Assembly: GCA_045648445.1 (NCBI GenBank) | Contig: JAZRNY010000024.1 | Coordinates: forward strand, 1-17,767 | DNA length: 17,767 nt | Direction of reading: 5' to 3' | Origin: SIG607 sp045648445 | Lineage (GTDB): Bacteria > Bacillota > Clostridia > Oscillospirales > Acutalibacteraceae | In this document: in pieces, positions 7,689 through 14,489 of the stretch | Numbering within the stretch: position 1 is the first letter of the stretch | Layout: each line of letters opens with the position of its first letter | The notes under the pieces: generated by a model | Seen by the model: only the letters and a program-made list of their open reading frames with translations | What the model was told of the DNA's origin: nothing | The model's database searches: none | Translations under genes and position numbers: made by a program

Positions 7689-8645
7689 ATGCTTTTATTA
7701 GGATTTGATATTGGCGGTACAAAATGTGCCGTTAGTGTTGGTACATACGAAAACGGAGAAATCACTATTGAGGATAAAGTAAGTTATCCAACTGACTTTT
7801 TAATAGCTCCAAAAGAAATGTGTTTAAAAATGGTTGATAGCGCCATTACTCTTTTAAAGGGCAGAAAGTGTGATTCGGCAGGTATTTCTTGCGGTGGCCC
7901 TCTCGATTCTAAAAGAGGTTTAATTATGTCACCACCAAATCTTCCCGGTTGGGACAATATCGAAGTAATAAAAATAATCAGAGAACACCTTGATTGTCCC
8001 GTTTTTTTAGAAAATGATGCTAACGCCTGCGCACTTGCAGAGTGGAAATTCGGCGCAGGAAAAGGTTCAAGCAATATGGCTTTTATGACGTTTGGCACAG
8101 GACTTGGCGCAGGTCTTATCCTTGACGGTAGACTTTATAGAGGTATTACCGATATGGCAGGTGAAGTGGGACATATTCGTTTGGCAAAAAACGGTCCCGT
8201 AGGTTACGGTAAAAGCGGTTCTTTTGAAGGTTTTTGCAGTGGTAACGGTCTGGCGCAACTAGGCGATATTGTTGCTAAAGAATATTTAAATAAAGGTATC
8301 ACGCCGTCTTATTATGAAGAAGGAAAGGTTGCTTCTGCTAAAGATATAGCCATTGCGGCGCGAAATGACGACCAAGCGGCAAAAGAAGTGTTTAATATTT
8401 GCGGAACAAAACTTGGTGAAGGCCTTTCTGTGATGATTGATATTTTAAACCTTGAACGCGTTGTTATAGGTAGTATTTTTACACGCTGTCAGGATTTATT
8501 AATACCGGCAATGGAAACAGTAATAAAAAGAGAAGCATTGCCTCAGGCAGCGGATTTTTGCAAGATTTTGCCTGCCCAACTTGGAGAAATGATAGGCGAC
8601 TATGCCGCTATAGCAATTGCTTTTGCAAATTTGGAGGAAAAATAA
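7689..8645 (+). CDS. ROK family sugar kinase
   Basis: This 318-residue protein is a ROK kinase, a cytoplasmic enzyme phosphorylating a hexose or amino sugar with ATP. The ATP phosphate loop FDIGGTK is at 6-12, the sugar-binding and catalytic ENDANA at 108-113 (Asp110 as likely base), and the second nucleotide loop FGTGLGAG at 135-142. GEVGH (158-162) supplies the usual metal-site histidine, but the following cysteine-rich zinc motif of classical ROK proteins is replaced by GPVGYGKSGSFEGFCSG (169-185), with only one cysteine. No N-terminal HTH is present, so it is a kinase, not a ROK repressor. Its ribosome binding site is weak. It overlaps the isomerase gene by one base. The sugar is not predictable from sequence. 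Confidence 0.93.
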   Translation: MLLLGFDIGGTKCAVSVGTYENGEITIEDKVSYPTDFLIAPKEMCLKMVDSAITLLKGRKCDSAGISCGGPLDSKRGLIMSPPNLPGWDNIEVIKIIREHLDCPVFLENDANACALAEWKFGAGKGSSNMAFMTFGTGLGAGLILDGRLYRGITDMAGEVGHIRLAKNGPVGYGKSGSFEGFCSGNGLAQLGDIVAKEYLNKGITPSYYEEGKVASAKDIAIAARNDDQAAKEVFNICGTKLGEGLSVMIDILNLERVVIGSIFTRCQDLLIPAMETVIKREALPQAADFCKILPAQLGEMIGDYAAIAIAFANLEEK

Positions 8646-9277
8646 TGGACCATATTAATTTACTTACTCAAAGATATGAAAATCTTAAATGCGTTGAAGA
8701 TGACGTACGTGATGTTGTAAATGTTATAATCAGCGCCTTTGAAAAGGGAAATAAACTTCTAATATGCGGTAACGGCGGAAGTTGCGCTGATGCTTCTCAT
8801 ATTGCAGGGGAACTTATGAAAGGTTTTTTGAAAAAGCGTCCTTTAAGTGTTGAAGAAAAGAATAACTTAAAAGAAAAATCACCGCAAATAAGCGATGATA
8901 CTTTAAACAAACTGCAAAAAGGACTTCCCACAATAGTTCTTAGCGATTTAGCAGCCCTTAATACCGCTTTTTCAAACGACGTTGACCCCAATCTTATATA
9001 TGCTCAACAACTTTTTGGATTAGGTAAAGAAGGGGACGTACTTCTTGGTATAAGTACTTCGGGCAATGCCAAAAATGTTGCCGAAAGCGTAAAACTTGCA
9101 AAGGCTATGGGTGTTATCACCGTTGGCCTTACCGGCGGTACCGGTGGATTTTTAAAGGAATTTTGCGATTATAGCATCGTCGTTCCTGAAAAAGAAACTT
9201 TTAAGGTACAGGAACTTCATCTTCCTGTATATCACGCTGTTTGCGCCGAATGTGAAGAACACTTTTTCAAAGAGTAA
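8645..9277 (+). CDS. SIS domain phosphosugar isomerase, GmhA-like
   Basis: This 210-residue SIS domain protein resembles phosphoheptose isomerase GmhA. GNGGSCADASHIAGEL (42-57) is the phosphosugar loop with the metal residues expected from E. coli GmhA (His52 and Glu56; Gln189 and His197 near the C-terminus). GISTSGNAKN (135-144) is the second phosphate-binding loop. Residues 62-93 form a charged insert that I recall in other Firmicutes SIS proteins near sugar kinases. The start codon overlaps the ROK stop codon (TAATG), with TTGGAGG just before it, so the two are translationally coupled. No heptose-ADP synthesis genes are nearby, so I infer an aldose-ketose isomerase acting on the kinase product rather than a lipopolysaccharide enzyme. 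Confidence 0.88.
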   Translation: MDHINLLTQRYENLKCVEDDVRDVVNVIISAFEKGNKLLICGNGGSCADASHIAGELMKGFLKKRPLSVEEKNNLKEKSPQISDDTLNKLQKGLPTIVLSDLAALNTAFSNDVDPNLIYAQQLFGLGKEGDVLLGISTSGNAKNVAESVKLAKAMGVITVGLTGGTGGFLKEFCDYSIVVPEKETFKVQELHLPVYHAVCAECEEHFFKE

Positions 9278-9299
9278 TAGTTTAAAATAAGCAAATAAA

Positions 9300-9340
9300 A
9301 AAGACAGAAAAAGCAATTGCTTTTTCTGTCTTTAATTATT
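9300..9340. terminator. bidirectional terminator between convergent operons
   Basis: AAAGACAGAAAAAGC (9300-9314) pairs perfectly with GCTTTTTCTGTCTTT (9319-9333) around AATT. T-rich sequence follows on both strands (TTTAATTATTTTATT on plus, a run of T before the stem on minus). It sits between the SIS gene stop and the convergent coiled-coil gene stop and should serve both. Confidence 0.9.
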
Positions 9341-9348
9341 TTATTAAA

Positions 9349-9807
9349 TTAGTCTTGCTTTTGGGGAAGTTGTGCTTTAAGTGCAGCTCTGGTTTTTCTT
9401 ACTTCGCCGAGGTTAGCGGTAAGATTTTCGTCTGCTTTGCGCATAATGTCGTCAACAAAGTCCTGAGCAGCTTTACGCATTTCACGGCTTTTTGCCTGAG
9501 CACTGGCGATAATTTCTTGTGCTTTTTCTTGAGCGTAACGAACAATTTCCTGTTCAGCAACCTTTGCTTTAGCCTGTTCTTCTGCTGCACGAAGAAGATT
9601 GTCTGCTTCCTGTTTTGCGCTGCTAATGATGTTTGCTCTATCGGTAACAATACCGCGAGCCTGTTTGATTTCGTTTGGGATGTTTAAACGGATGTCGTCA
9701 ACAACTGCTCTTAATTTTTCGATGTCAACAAGGGCCTTTTTGCCGGGCATTTTAAGACCGCTGTCAAGCGCTTCGTCAAACTGTTCAAGTAATTCTTCAA
9801 GATTCAT
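9349..9807 (-). CDS. coiled-coil protein, ATP synthase b/E-subunit-like
   Basis: This 152-residue hydrophilic protein is rich in Ala, Glu, Lys and Gln, with long heptad-like helix from about residue 45 to 140 (for example SAKQEADNLLRAAEEQAKAK). It has no membrane segment or signal. Such proteins are often annotated as ATPase subunit-like because of their resemblance to F-type b or V/A-type E/H stalk subunits, but no ATPase genes are near. I recall similar genes beside rsmD and coaD in Clostridia, which suggests a housekeeping or structural role that is not assigned. It is the last gene of that operon, eight bases after coaD; its AAGGAT site overlaps the end of coaD. Confidence 0.85.
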   Translation of the reverse strand: MNLEELLEQFDEALDSGLKMPGKKALVDIEKLRAVVDDIRLNIPNEIKQARGIVTDRANIISSAKQEADNLLRAAEEQAKAKVAEQEIVRYAQEKAQEIIASAQAKSREMRKAAQDFVDDIMRKADENLTANLGEVRKTRAALKAQLPQKQD

Positions 9808-9814
9808 AAGTAAC

Positions 9815-10300
9815 CTATCCTTTCAATCTTTTAATTATTTCATTGTGAATGATATCAGGGACGAAGCCGCTGATGTCACCGCCCATAGAAGCGATTTGCC
9901 TTACCATACTTGAACTTAAATACATATTTTCTGCTCTTGTAGTAAGGAAAAGCGTTTCAACGTCGGGGTTTAATTTGCTGTTGGTTAGTGCCATCTGGAA
10001 TTCGTACTCGAAATCAGAAAGTGCGCGAAGTCCTTTTATAATAGCGCAAGCGCCTTTTTCCTTTGCATAGTCGGCAAGTAATCCGTCGGAAAATTCAACA
10101 ATTACGTTGCTTAGGTCTTTGGTGCTTTGCTTTATAAGTTCAACACGCTCGCTGGGGGAGAAGGAGCATTGTTTTTTTGGATTAACCATTACTACCACTA
10201 TAAGTTTGCCAAAAAGTTTAGAGGCGCGGTGAATTATATCAAGATGACCGATTGTAATAGGGTCGAAACTGCCCGGATAAATTGCAACGTCATTTTTCAT
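9815..10300 (-). CDS. coaD: phosphopantetheine adenylyltransferase
   Basis: This 161-residue protein matches CoaD, which makes dephospho-CoA from 4'-phosphopantetheine and ATP in coenzyme A synthesis. The nucleotidyltransferase motif PGSFDPITIGH is at 9-19 (the TxGH site), and the C-terminal YLSSSMVRQIASMGGD corresponds to the second ATP-binding motif. The length is typical. I chose the start at 10300 because the protein then begins MKNDVAIYPGSFDP like known CoaD and a GGAGG site lies 10 bases upstream; an in-frame ATG at 10321 is upstream of that site. The gene overlaps the end of rsmD by 11 bases. Confidence 0.97.
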   Translation of the reverse strand: MKNDVAIYPGSFDPITIGHLDIIHRASKLFGKLIVVVMVNPKKQCSFSPSERVELIKQSTKDLSNVIVEFSDGLLADYAKEKGACAIIKGLRALSDFEYEFQMALTNSKLNPDVETLFLTTRAENMYLSSSMVRQIASMGGDISGFVPDIIHNEIIKRLKG

Positions 10301-10844
10301 TTTCGGGCACCTCCAAAACATATTTAGTGACTATAATCTTTGAGAAACGGTAGTCCTTGATTTTTTTTAAGTTTCCAAAGTTATCGGGTAATTTGACACT
10401 ATCGGGATGTTCGCATAAAACCTTGCCACCGTTTTTAATAACGCCACTTAAAAGACTTAATGCTTTGTCATAATGTCCTTCATAATATGGAGGGTCAAGA
10501 AAACAAAAATCAAATTTATCGGTAGTTGTTGTAAGAAAAACCGAAAAATCGCTTTTAATAACCTTGGCTTCGTTTAAAAACTTGCAGTTTTTAAGGTTTT
10601 CGTTAATAATGTCGACCGAGTCTTTAGAATTGTCACAAAAGACTGCAGAAGCGGCGCCTCGGCTTAATGCTTCGATGCCCATCTGTCCGCAACCTGCAAA
10701 AAGGTCCAGAACACAGCTGTTTTCAAGTTCAAAATGAATTGCGCTGAAAATAGCCTCTTTTACCTTTTCGGTGGTAGGACGTACGTCGTTTCCCGGCAGA
10801 GTGCGAAGTCTGACACCTCTGGCACTTCCGGTTATAACACGCAT
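10290..10844 (-). CDS. rsmD: 16S rRNA (guanine966-N2)-methyltransferase
   Basis: This 184-residue protein matches RsmD, which methylates G966 of 16S rRNA using S-adenosylmethionine. It shows RPTTEKVKEAIF (22-33), the SAM-binding loop VLDLFAGCGQMGIEALSRG (45-63) and the catalytic FLDPPY (115-120), a form of the N6/N2 methylase motif IV. RsmD next to coaD is a widespread bacterial pairing. A ribosome binding site AGGAG lies seven bases before the ATG, and a promoter is visible at 10878-10907. It is the first gene of rsmD - coaD - coiled-coil. Confidence 0.96.
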   Translation of the reverse strand: MRVITGSARGVRLRTLPGNDVRPTTEKVKEAIFSAIHFELENSCVLDLFAGCGQMGIEALSRGAASAVFCDNSKDSVDIINENLKNCKFLNEAKVIKSDFSVFLTTTTDKFDFCFLDPPYYEGHYDKALSLLSGVIKNGGKVLCEHPDSVKLPDNFGNLKKIKDYRFSKIIVTKYVLEVPENEK

Positions 10845-10877
10845 AACAAAACTCCTATATATACTTATATATATTAT

Positions 10878-10907
10878 ATTATCACACTAAACCTATAGTT
10901 TTGTCAA
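10878..10907 (-). promoter_or_regulatory. promoter of the rsmD-coaD operon
   Basis: On the minus strand a perfect TTGACA (10907-10902) is followed after 18 bases by GATAAT (10883-10878), about 35 bases before the rsmD start codon. A further TATAAT lies a few bases downstream but at unfavourable spacing. Confidence 0.7.
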
Positions 10908-10925
10908 TAGAAAGTTGCAAAAAAG

Positions 10926-10969
10926 TGCAAAAAAATAACCATTGAGACAAAATACTCAATGGTTATTTT
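10926..10969 (-). terminator. terminator of the fucosidase gene
   Basis: On the minus strand, a 15-bp perfect stem is formed by positions 10955-10969 and 10932-10946 (arms AAAATAACCATTGAG and CTCAATGGTTATTTT on plus) around an 8-base loop, followed by a T-rich stretch. It lies four bases after the fucosidase stop codon and upstream of the rsmD promoter. Confidence 0.9.
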
Positions 10970-10972
10970 GGT

Positions 10973-12196
10973 TTAAACTGTAATCTTTGCTACACGTACA
11001 ACGTAACTTTCGCCGTATTTATAGGGTTTAGCCTGTATGTTAACCGTGTTGCCTTCTTGAGTGAAACTTAATGGTTCACCGCTGTCAAGCCAACAAACAG
11101 ACTTAACAGTTTGGTCAAGAGAGAAAATATTATTGGGATTTGTATCGTGATTAAAGGTAACGTTAGCATCACCGCTTGTGCTTAAATCAGAGAAGAAGAG
11201 ATAGTAGTTGTTGCCGTCTTTTAAGAAGAAATTGTTGGGTTTGTCCTTAACGGTAATGTCAATGGGAGCAGCGTTATGTATTGCTTCACTGTTAAGACTG
11301 TACCAATCTCCGATAATTTCAAGACAGGCTTTATCAATGGTACGTAAAGTGCCGTCACCCTTAGGACCAACGTTAAGAAGGAAGTTTGAACGGTATCTAC
11401 GGCAAATAGCAAAACTTTGAATTAAATTACCTGTAGACTTAAAGTTAAAGTCGTTTTGAGCATAGCCCCAATGGTCAGCGAGTGTTTCGCACATTTCACT
11501 TGCAATATACTTTGGAGAATCCTCAAGATTTATAGGTTGAGGTCTGCCACGTTCAAAGGTAACGCTGTCAAGTTCGATATGACCGAGAGCGCCACGTTGG
11601 CTAAGACCCGTATTGTTAATAATCATAGCGTCGGGTTGATAACTTCTTATAAGTGAATATAAAGCATCTTCTTCCCAGTCGTCATTAGGTTTGTTCCATT
11701 TTCCGTCAAACCATATGCCGCCGATTTTGCCGTAATTTGAGCAAATAATTTCAACACTTTTTCTTAAATATTTAAGATATTCTTTAAAGTCTTCTGTATA
11801 ACTTTTTTCGTGCCAATCAAGAAGTGTATGATAAAAGAAAGGAATTATATCATATTTTCTGCAGGCGTCAACAAATTCTTTAATTAAGTCTCTGCCACAA
11901 ACGTGAACGGCATCATAGTCGTTAAGACCTTTTGTATCGTAAAGAGAAAAACCGTCGTGATGGCGGGTGGTAAGAGTGATATATTTACATCCTGCATTTT
12001 TTGCATTTAAAACTAACTCGTCTGCCCAATCTTCTTTAGGATTAAATTGTTCAAGCGTTTTTAAATATTCTTCCCACGGAATACCTAAATTGTATTTTGC
12101 CCATTCACCTTTTCCGAGAACACTGTAAATACCGAAATGAACGAACATACCAAAACCTAGTTTTTCAAATTCTTTTACGCGTTTTTCAATAATCAT
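10973..12196 (-). CDS. GH29 family alpha-L-fucosidase
   Basis: This 407-residue glycoside hydrolase removes terminal alpha-L-fucose from glycans. GH29 marks are FGMFVHFGIYSV (15-26), TLTTRHHDGFSLYD (74-87), and GGIWFDG (159-165), where Asp164 is the expected nucleophile. The barrel ends near residue 310 (FLLNVGPKGDGTL), followed by a short beta-rich C-terminal domain. There is no signal peptide, so it acts in the cytoplasm on imported oligosaccharides. The acid/base residue is variable in GH29 and was not assigned. The ATG at 12196 has AAGGAGA seven bases upstream. The gene lies downstream of the GRE operon on the same strand, 90 bases after the activase, with its own -10 box and a terminator. 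Confidence 0.92.
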   Translation of the reverse strand: MIIEKRVKEFEKLGFGMFVHFGIYSVLGKGEWAKYNLGIPWEEYLKTLEQFNPKEDWADELVLNAKNAGCKYITLTTRHHDGFSLYDTKGLNDYDAVHVCGRDLIKEFVDACRKYDIIPFFYHTLLDWHEKSYTEDFKEYLKYLRKSVEIICSNYGKIGGIWFDGKWNKPNDDWEEDALYSLIRSYQPDAMIINNTGLSQRGALGHIELDSVTFERGRPQPINLEDSPKYIASEMCETLADHWGYAQNDFNFKSTGNLIQSFAICRRYRSNFLLNVGPKGDGTLRTIDKACLEIIGDWYSLNSEAIHNAAPIDITVKDKPNNFFLKDGNNYYLFFSDLSTSGDANVTFNHDTNPNNIFSLDQTVKSVCWLDSGEPLSFTQEGNTVNIQAKPYKYGESYVVRVAKITV

Positions 12197-12205
12197 AAAA
12201 AAATC

Positions 12206-12244
12206 TCCTTATACTGTGACATAAAATATTATACAGTATAAGGA
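12206..12244 (-). promoter_or_regulatory. inverted repeat overlapping promoter and ribosome binding site of the fucosidase
   Basis: TCCTTATACTGT (12206-12217) and ACAGTATAAGGA (12233-12244) form a perfect 12-bp inverted repeat with a 15-base spacer. The gene-proximal arm contains the fucosidase ribosome binding site (AAGGA). The distal arm abuts the TATAAT box. It can be a DNA operator, or an RNA hairpin that hides the ribosome binding site in transcripts coming from upstream. Confidence 0.7.
12228..12233 (-). promoter_or_regulatory. -10 box of the fucosidase promoter
   Basis: A perfect TATAAT on the minus strand lies 31 bases before the ATG at 12196. The sequence 17 bases upstream (TTTTAA) is a poor -35 box, so activity may need an activator. 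Initiation would fall near 12221, inside the spacer of the inverted repeat. Confidence 0.5.
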
Positions 12245-12286
12245 AAAATTTTAAAATAGATAAAGCAATATATTTTATGTGTTTTT

Positions 12287-13171
12287 TTACATAACTGGTA
12301 TGTTTCGCTTTATGAAAAATGATTTTGCGGTTTCGATTTCTTCATCGGTGGGCAAACGTGTGGGTAAAGTGTTTTTAATACCAAGTGAATCGTATTTCGA
12401 AGCGGCATAGTTATGATAGGGAAGAACCTTTACTTTTGTCACACTTTTAAAGTCCTTTAAAAATTTGGCAATTTTTTCGGCTTCACCATCGTTAAAATCA
12501 GGAACAAAAGGATAACGTACCTCAATATTTGCGTTAATCGAATCAAGATATTTTATATTTTCTAAAATAAACTCGTTAGAACTTCCCGTACATTTTTTAT
12601 GTATATCATTATCTATCGCCTTTATGTCGTAAAGGAAAGTGTCGGTGTAGGGCGCTATTTTTTTGAAAACTTCACGGGAAATAAGACCGCAAGTATCAAC
12701 GGCGGTATTAATTCCGTTTTCTTTTAGTTTTTTTAGTAATTCACAGGCAAAATTCCACTGACTTAAACATTCTCCGCCTGAAAGAGTGACACCTCCGCCA
12801 CTGACTTCATAAAAATCTTTATCCTCTAAAAGCAGAGGTATAAGTTCTTCAACCGTATATTCTTTTCCGTAAAATATAAGCGCGTCGCCTAAACAAATTT
12901 TTGCGCATTTGCCGCAACCAATACATAAATCACGGTTAAATACGTGACGGTTATCAATGATTTTATGCGCGTTGGTGGGGCAAATATTAATACATTCGCC
13001 ACAATTAATACATTTATGTTCGTAAAAAGCGATTTGCGGTTTAAAAGAAATTCCTTCCGGATTATGACACCATATACATTTTAAAGGACAACCTTTAAAG
13101 AACACGGTGGTTCTTACTCCGTCGCCGTCGTGAACGGCAAATCGTTTTATATCAGAGATGTATGCTTTCAT
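12287..13171 (-). CDS. glycyl radical enzyme activating protein (radical SAM)
   Basis: This 294-residue protein is a PflA-type activase that uses S-adenosylmethionine and a [4Fe-4S] cluster to take a hydrogen from the glycine of its partner enzyme. The cluster motif CPLKCIWC is at 28-35, after the typical opening DGDGVRTTVFFKGC. Two ferredoxin-like clusters follow (CINCGECINICP at about 54-65 and CIGCGKCAKIC at about 83-93), as in activases of non-PFL GREs; PflA itself lacks them. SGGGVTLSGGECLSQ is the SAM-binding GGE motif. It overlaps the EamA gene by ATGA and is the last gene of the operon, so its target is most likely the GRE at 15344-17572, and perhaps also the stand-alone radical domain. 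Confidence 0.96.
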   Translation of the reverse strand: MKAYISDIKRFAVHDGDGVRTTVFFKGCPLKCIWCHNPEGISFKPQIAFYEHKCINCGECINICPTNAHKIIDNRHVFNRDLCIGCGKCAKICLGDALIFYGKEYTVEELIPLLLEDKDFYEVSGGGVTLSGGECLSQWNFACELLKKLKENGINTAVDTCGLISREVFKKIAPYTDTFLYDIKAIDNDIHKKCTGSSNEFILENIKYLDSINANIEVRYPFVPDFNDGEAEKIAKFLKDFKSVTKVKVLPYHNYAASKYDSLGIKNTLPTRLPTDEEIETAKSFFIKRNIPVM

Positions 13172-14064
13172 TTTTTAGCCTCTACTTTATTGCCTAAAAT
13201 TATACCTAACGATATAAGCAAGAATGCCAAAAGGTACTGGATTTTTAAAATGTTTTCGCCTAGCAAAAACGCGCTGAATATACAAGCGAATAACGGCTCG
13301 GCAAATTTAATTATAAACATATTTGATAAGTCGCTTGTCTTTAAAATATGGTTCCATAAAATATAAGCGATTGAGGAAGCGGTACACATGTAAATAAAAA
13401 TTAAAGTTGCCCCCGTTGATAAGTGCAATATTGTTCCACCCATTATAAAGCCTATTATAAGCAATGCTATTCCGCCAAAGGTTTGGGAAACGCCAACAAT
13501 CCAAAATGGAGAATTTGTTGAAATGCATTTTGTGATTATGTTCGAAACAACTAAAGCAAAAGAAGCGATAATAATCAAAAGGTCGCCCTTTGAAAAGGTT
13601 ATGCCCGTTCCTGTGTAGTTAATGGCTACTATGCCTAAAAAACCAATAACAGCGCCTATAATTTTTAAAATATTGAATTTTTCGTTTTTAAAAAATAGGA
13701 AAGAAAAGCAAACGTAAATAAGAGAACCAAGTTGTTTAATAGGTGCGGTCTTTGAACTGTCGGTAGTAGAAATTGCTATGTAAACACAAGAGTAGTGTAT
13801 GACAATGGCAAAAAGACCGATTAAAAGCATTGATGAAATGTTTTTAAACTTAGGTGAGCAGATTTGCTCTTTTTTTATAAGCGAAATTATAATTACTGCA
13901 AAACCGCATACCAAAAACCGCATACCTGCCAAAACTATTATACCGGGGATATCAGTGGAAGATATTCCGAACTCGCAGTAAGCAATCTTTATGGAAGGGA
14001 AGAGAGAACCCCAAAGAGCCATAACGATAAGCGATAAAAGTATTGATTTCAGATTGTTTTTCAT
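13168..14064 (-). CDS. EamA/DMT-superfamily transporter in the GRE operon
   Basis: This 298-residue protein has about ten hydrophobic helices in two EamA repeats, opening with MKNNLKSILLSLIVMALWGS and the typical LWGSLFPSIK segment. It ends in a charged tail (NKVEAKK). EamA carriers move small metabolites across the inner membrane. Its position between the radical domain and the activase suggests import of the GRE pathway substrate or export of a product; the sequence does not say which. The ribosome binding site AAAGGATG overlaps the stop codon of the preceding gene, and its own stop overlaps the activase start, so translation is coupled throughout. Confidence 0.9.
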   Translation of the reverse strand: MKNNLKSILLSLIVMALWGSLFPSIKIAYCEFGISSTDIPGIIVLAGMRFLVCGFAVIIISLIKKEQICSPKFKNISSMLLIGLFAIVIHYSCVYIAISTTDSSKTAPIKQLGSLIYVCFSFLFFKNEKFNILKIIGAVIGFLGIVAINYTGTGITFSKGDLLIIIASFALVVSNIITKCISTNSPFWIVGVSQTFGGIALLIIGFIMGGTILHLSTGATLIFIYMCTASSIAYILWNHILKTSDLSNMFIIKFAEPLFACIFSAFLLGENILKIQYLLAFLLISLGIILGNKVEAKK

Positions 14065-14075
14065 TGTGACATCCT

Positions 14076-14480
14076 TTAGATGAATGTTGTTTGAGCCTGT
14101 TTAATAAAACAGTCTTGTTCTGCTTTTTTTAGATTTACAAAATATGCGTTCCAACCGCATACTCTGACCTGTAAGTTTTTATACTTTTCGGGGTATTTTT
14201 GCGCATTTATTAGGTCTTCGGGATTAAATACGTTTCCGTGAAGCGCTAAACCACCTTTTAGAAAATAGGTTTTTAAAAGGGTGTAAAAAGCGTTTAATCC
14301 GTCGTTGCCGTTAACGGCGGATGGGTGAAGAACAATATCTAATACCGTTCCGTTTGAAAATAGTGTGTGGTCAATTTGCGTGGCCGAATTAATTAGCGCA
14401 GTAACGCCATTTTCTTCTATCCATTCTGTGTTTTTGAACTGATTTATTAAGTTTTGATTATTTTTATCAAAGATTTTCAT
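14076..14480 (-). CDS. stand-alone glycyl radical domain protein (GrcA/YfiD-like)
   Basis: This 134-residue protein consists almost only of the C-terminal radical domain of a GRE. Residues 22-134 align without gaps to 631-742 of the GRE two genes upstream, with about 60 identical positions of 110 counted by eye, including NPEDL/DADTL-type helix, PEKYK, RVCGWN (106-111, radical Gly109) and EQD.FI.QA at the end. The first 21 residues do not match the GRE. The active-site cysteine domain is absent. E. coli YfiD/GrcA (127 residues) has the same layout and restores pyruvate formate-lyase cut by oxygen. A similar spare-part role for the local GRE is inferred. The gene is intact, nine bases after the lactonase gene, with an AAGG site overlapping that stop codon. 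Confidence 0.9.
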   Translation of the reverse strand: MKIFDKNNQNLINQFKNTEWIEENGVTALINSATQIDHTLFSNGTVLDIVLHPSAVNGNDGLNAFYTLLKTYFLKGGLALHGNVFNPEDLINAQKYPEKYKNLQVRVCGWNAYFVNLKKAEQDCFIKQAQTTFI

Positions 14481-14489
14481 AAAAATACC

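Noticed and set aside
8645..9277. Naming the SIS protein gmhA with a role in lipopolysaccharide heptose synthesis
   Set aside because: No hldE, gmhB or other heptose genes are near, the organism looks Gram-positive, and the gene is coupled to a ROK kinase.
9355..9687. 110-codon plus-strand frame rich in Phe, Cys and Ser
   Set aside because: It is antisense to the alanine- and glutamate-rich coiled-coil gene, whose codon pattern creates long open frames on the opposite strand. It has no ribosome binding site.
14076..14480. The short radical-domain gene as a truncated pseudogene of a second GRE
   Set aside because: It has its own start and ribosome binding site, spacing typical of the operon, a unique N-terminus, intact radical loop and no GRE barrel fragments upstream. 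A remnant would probably not keep all of these.
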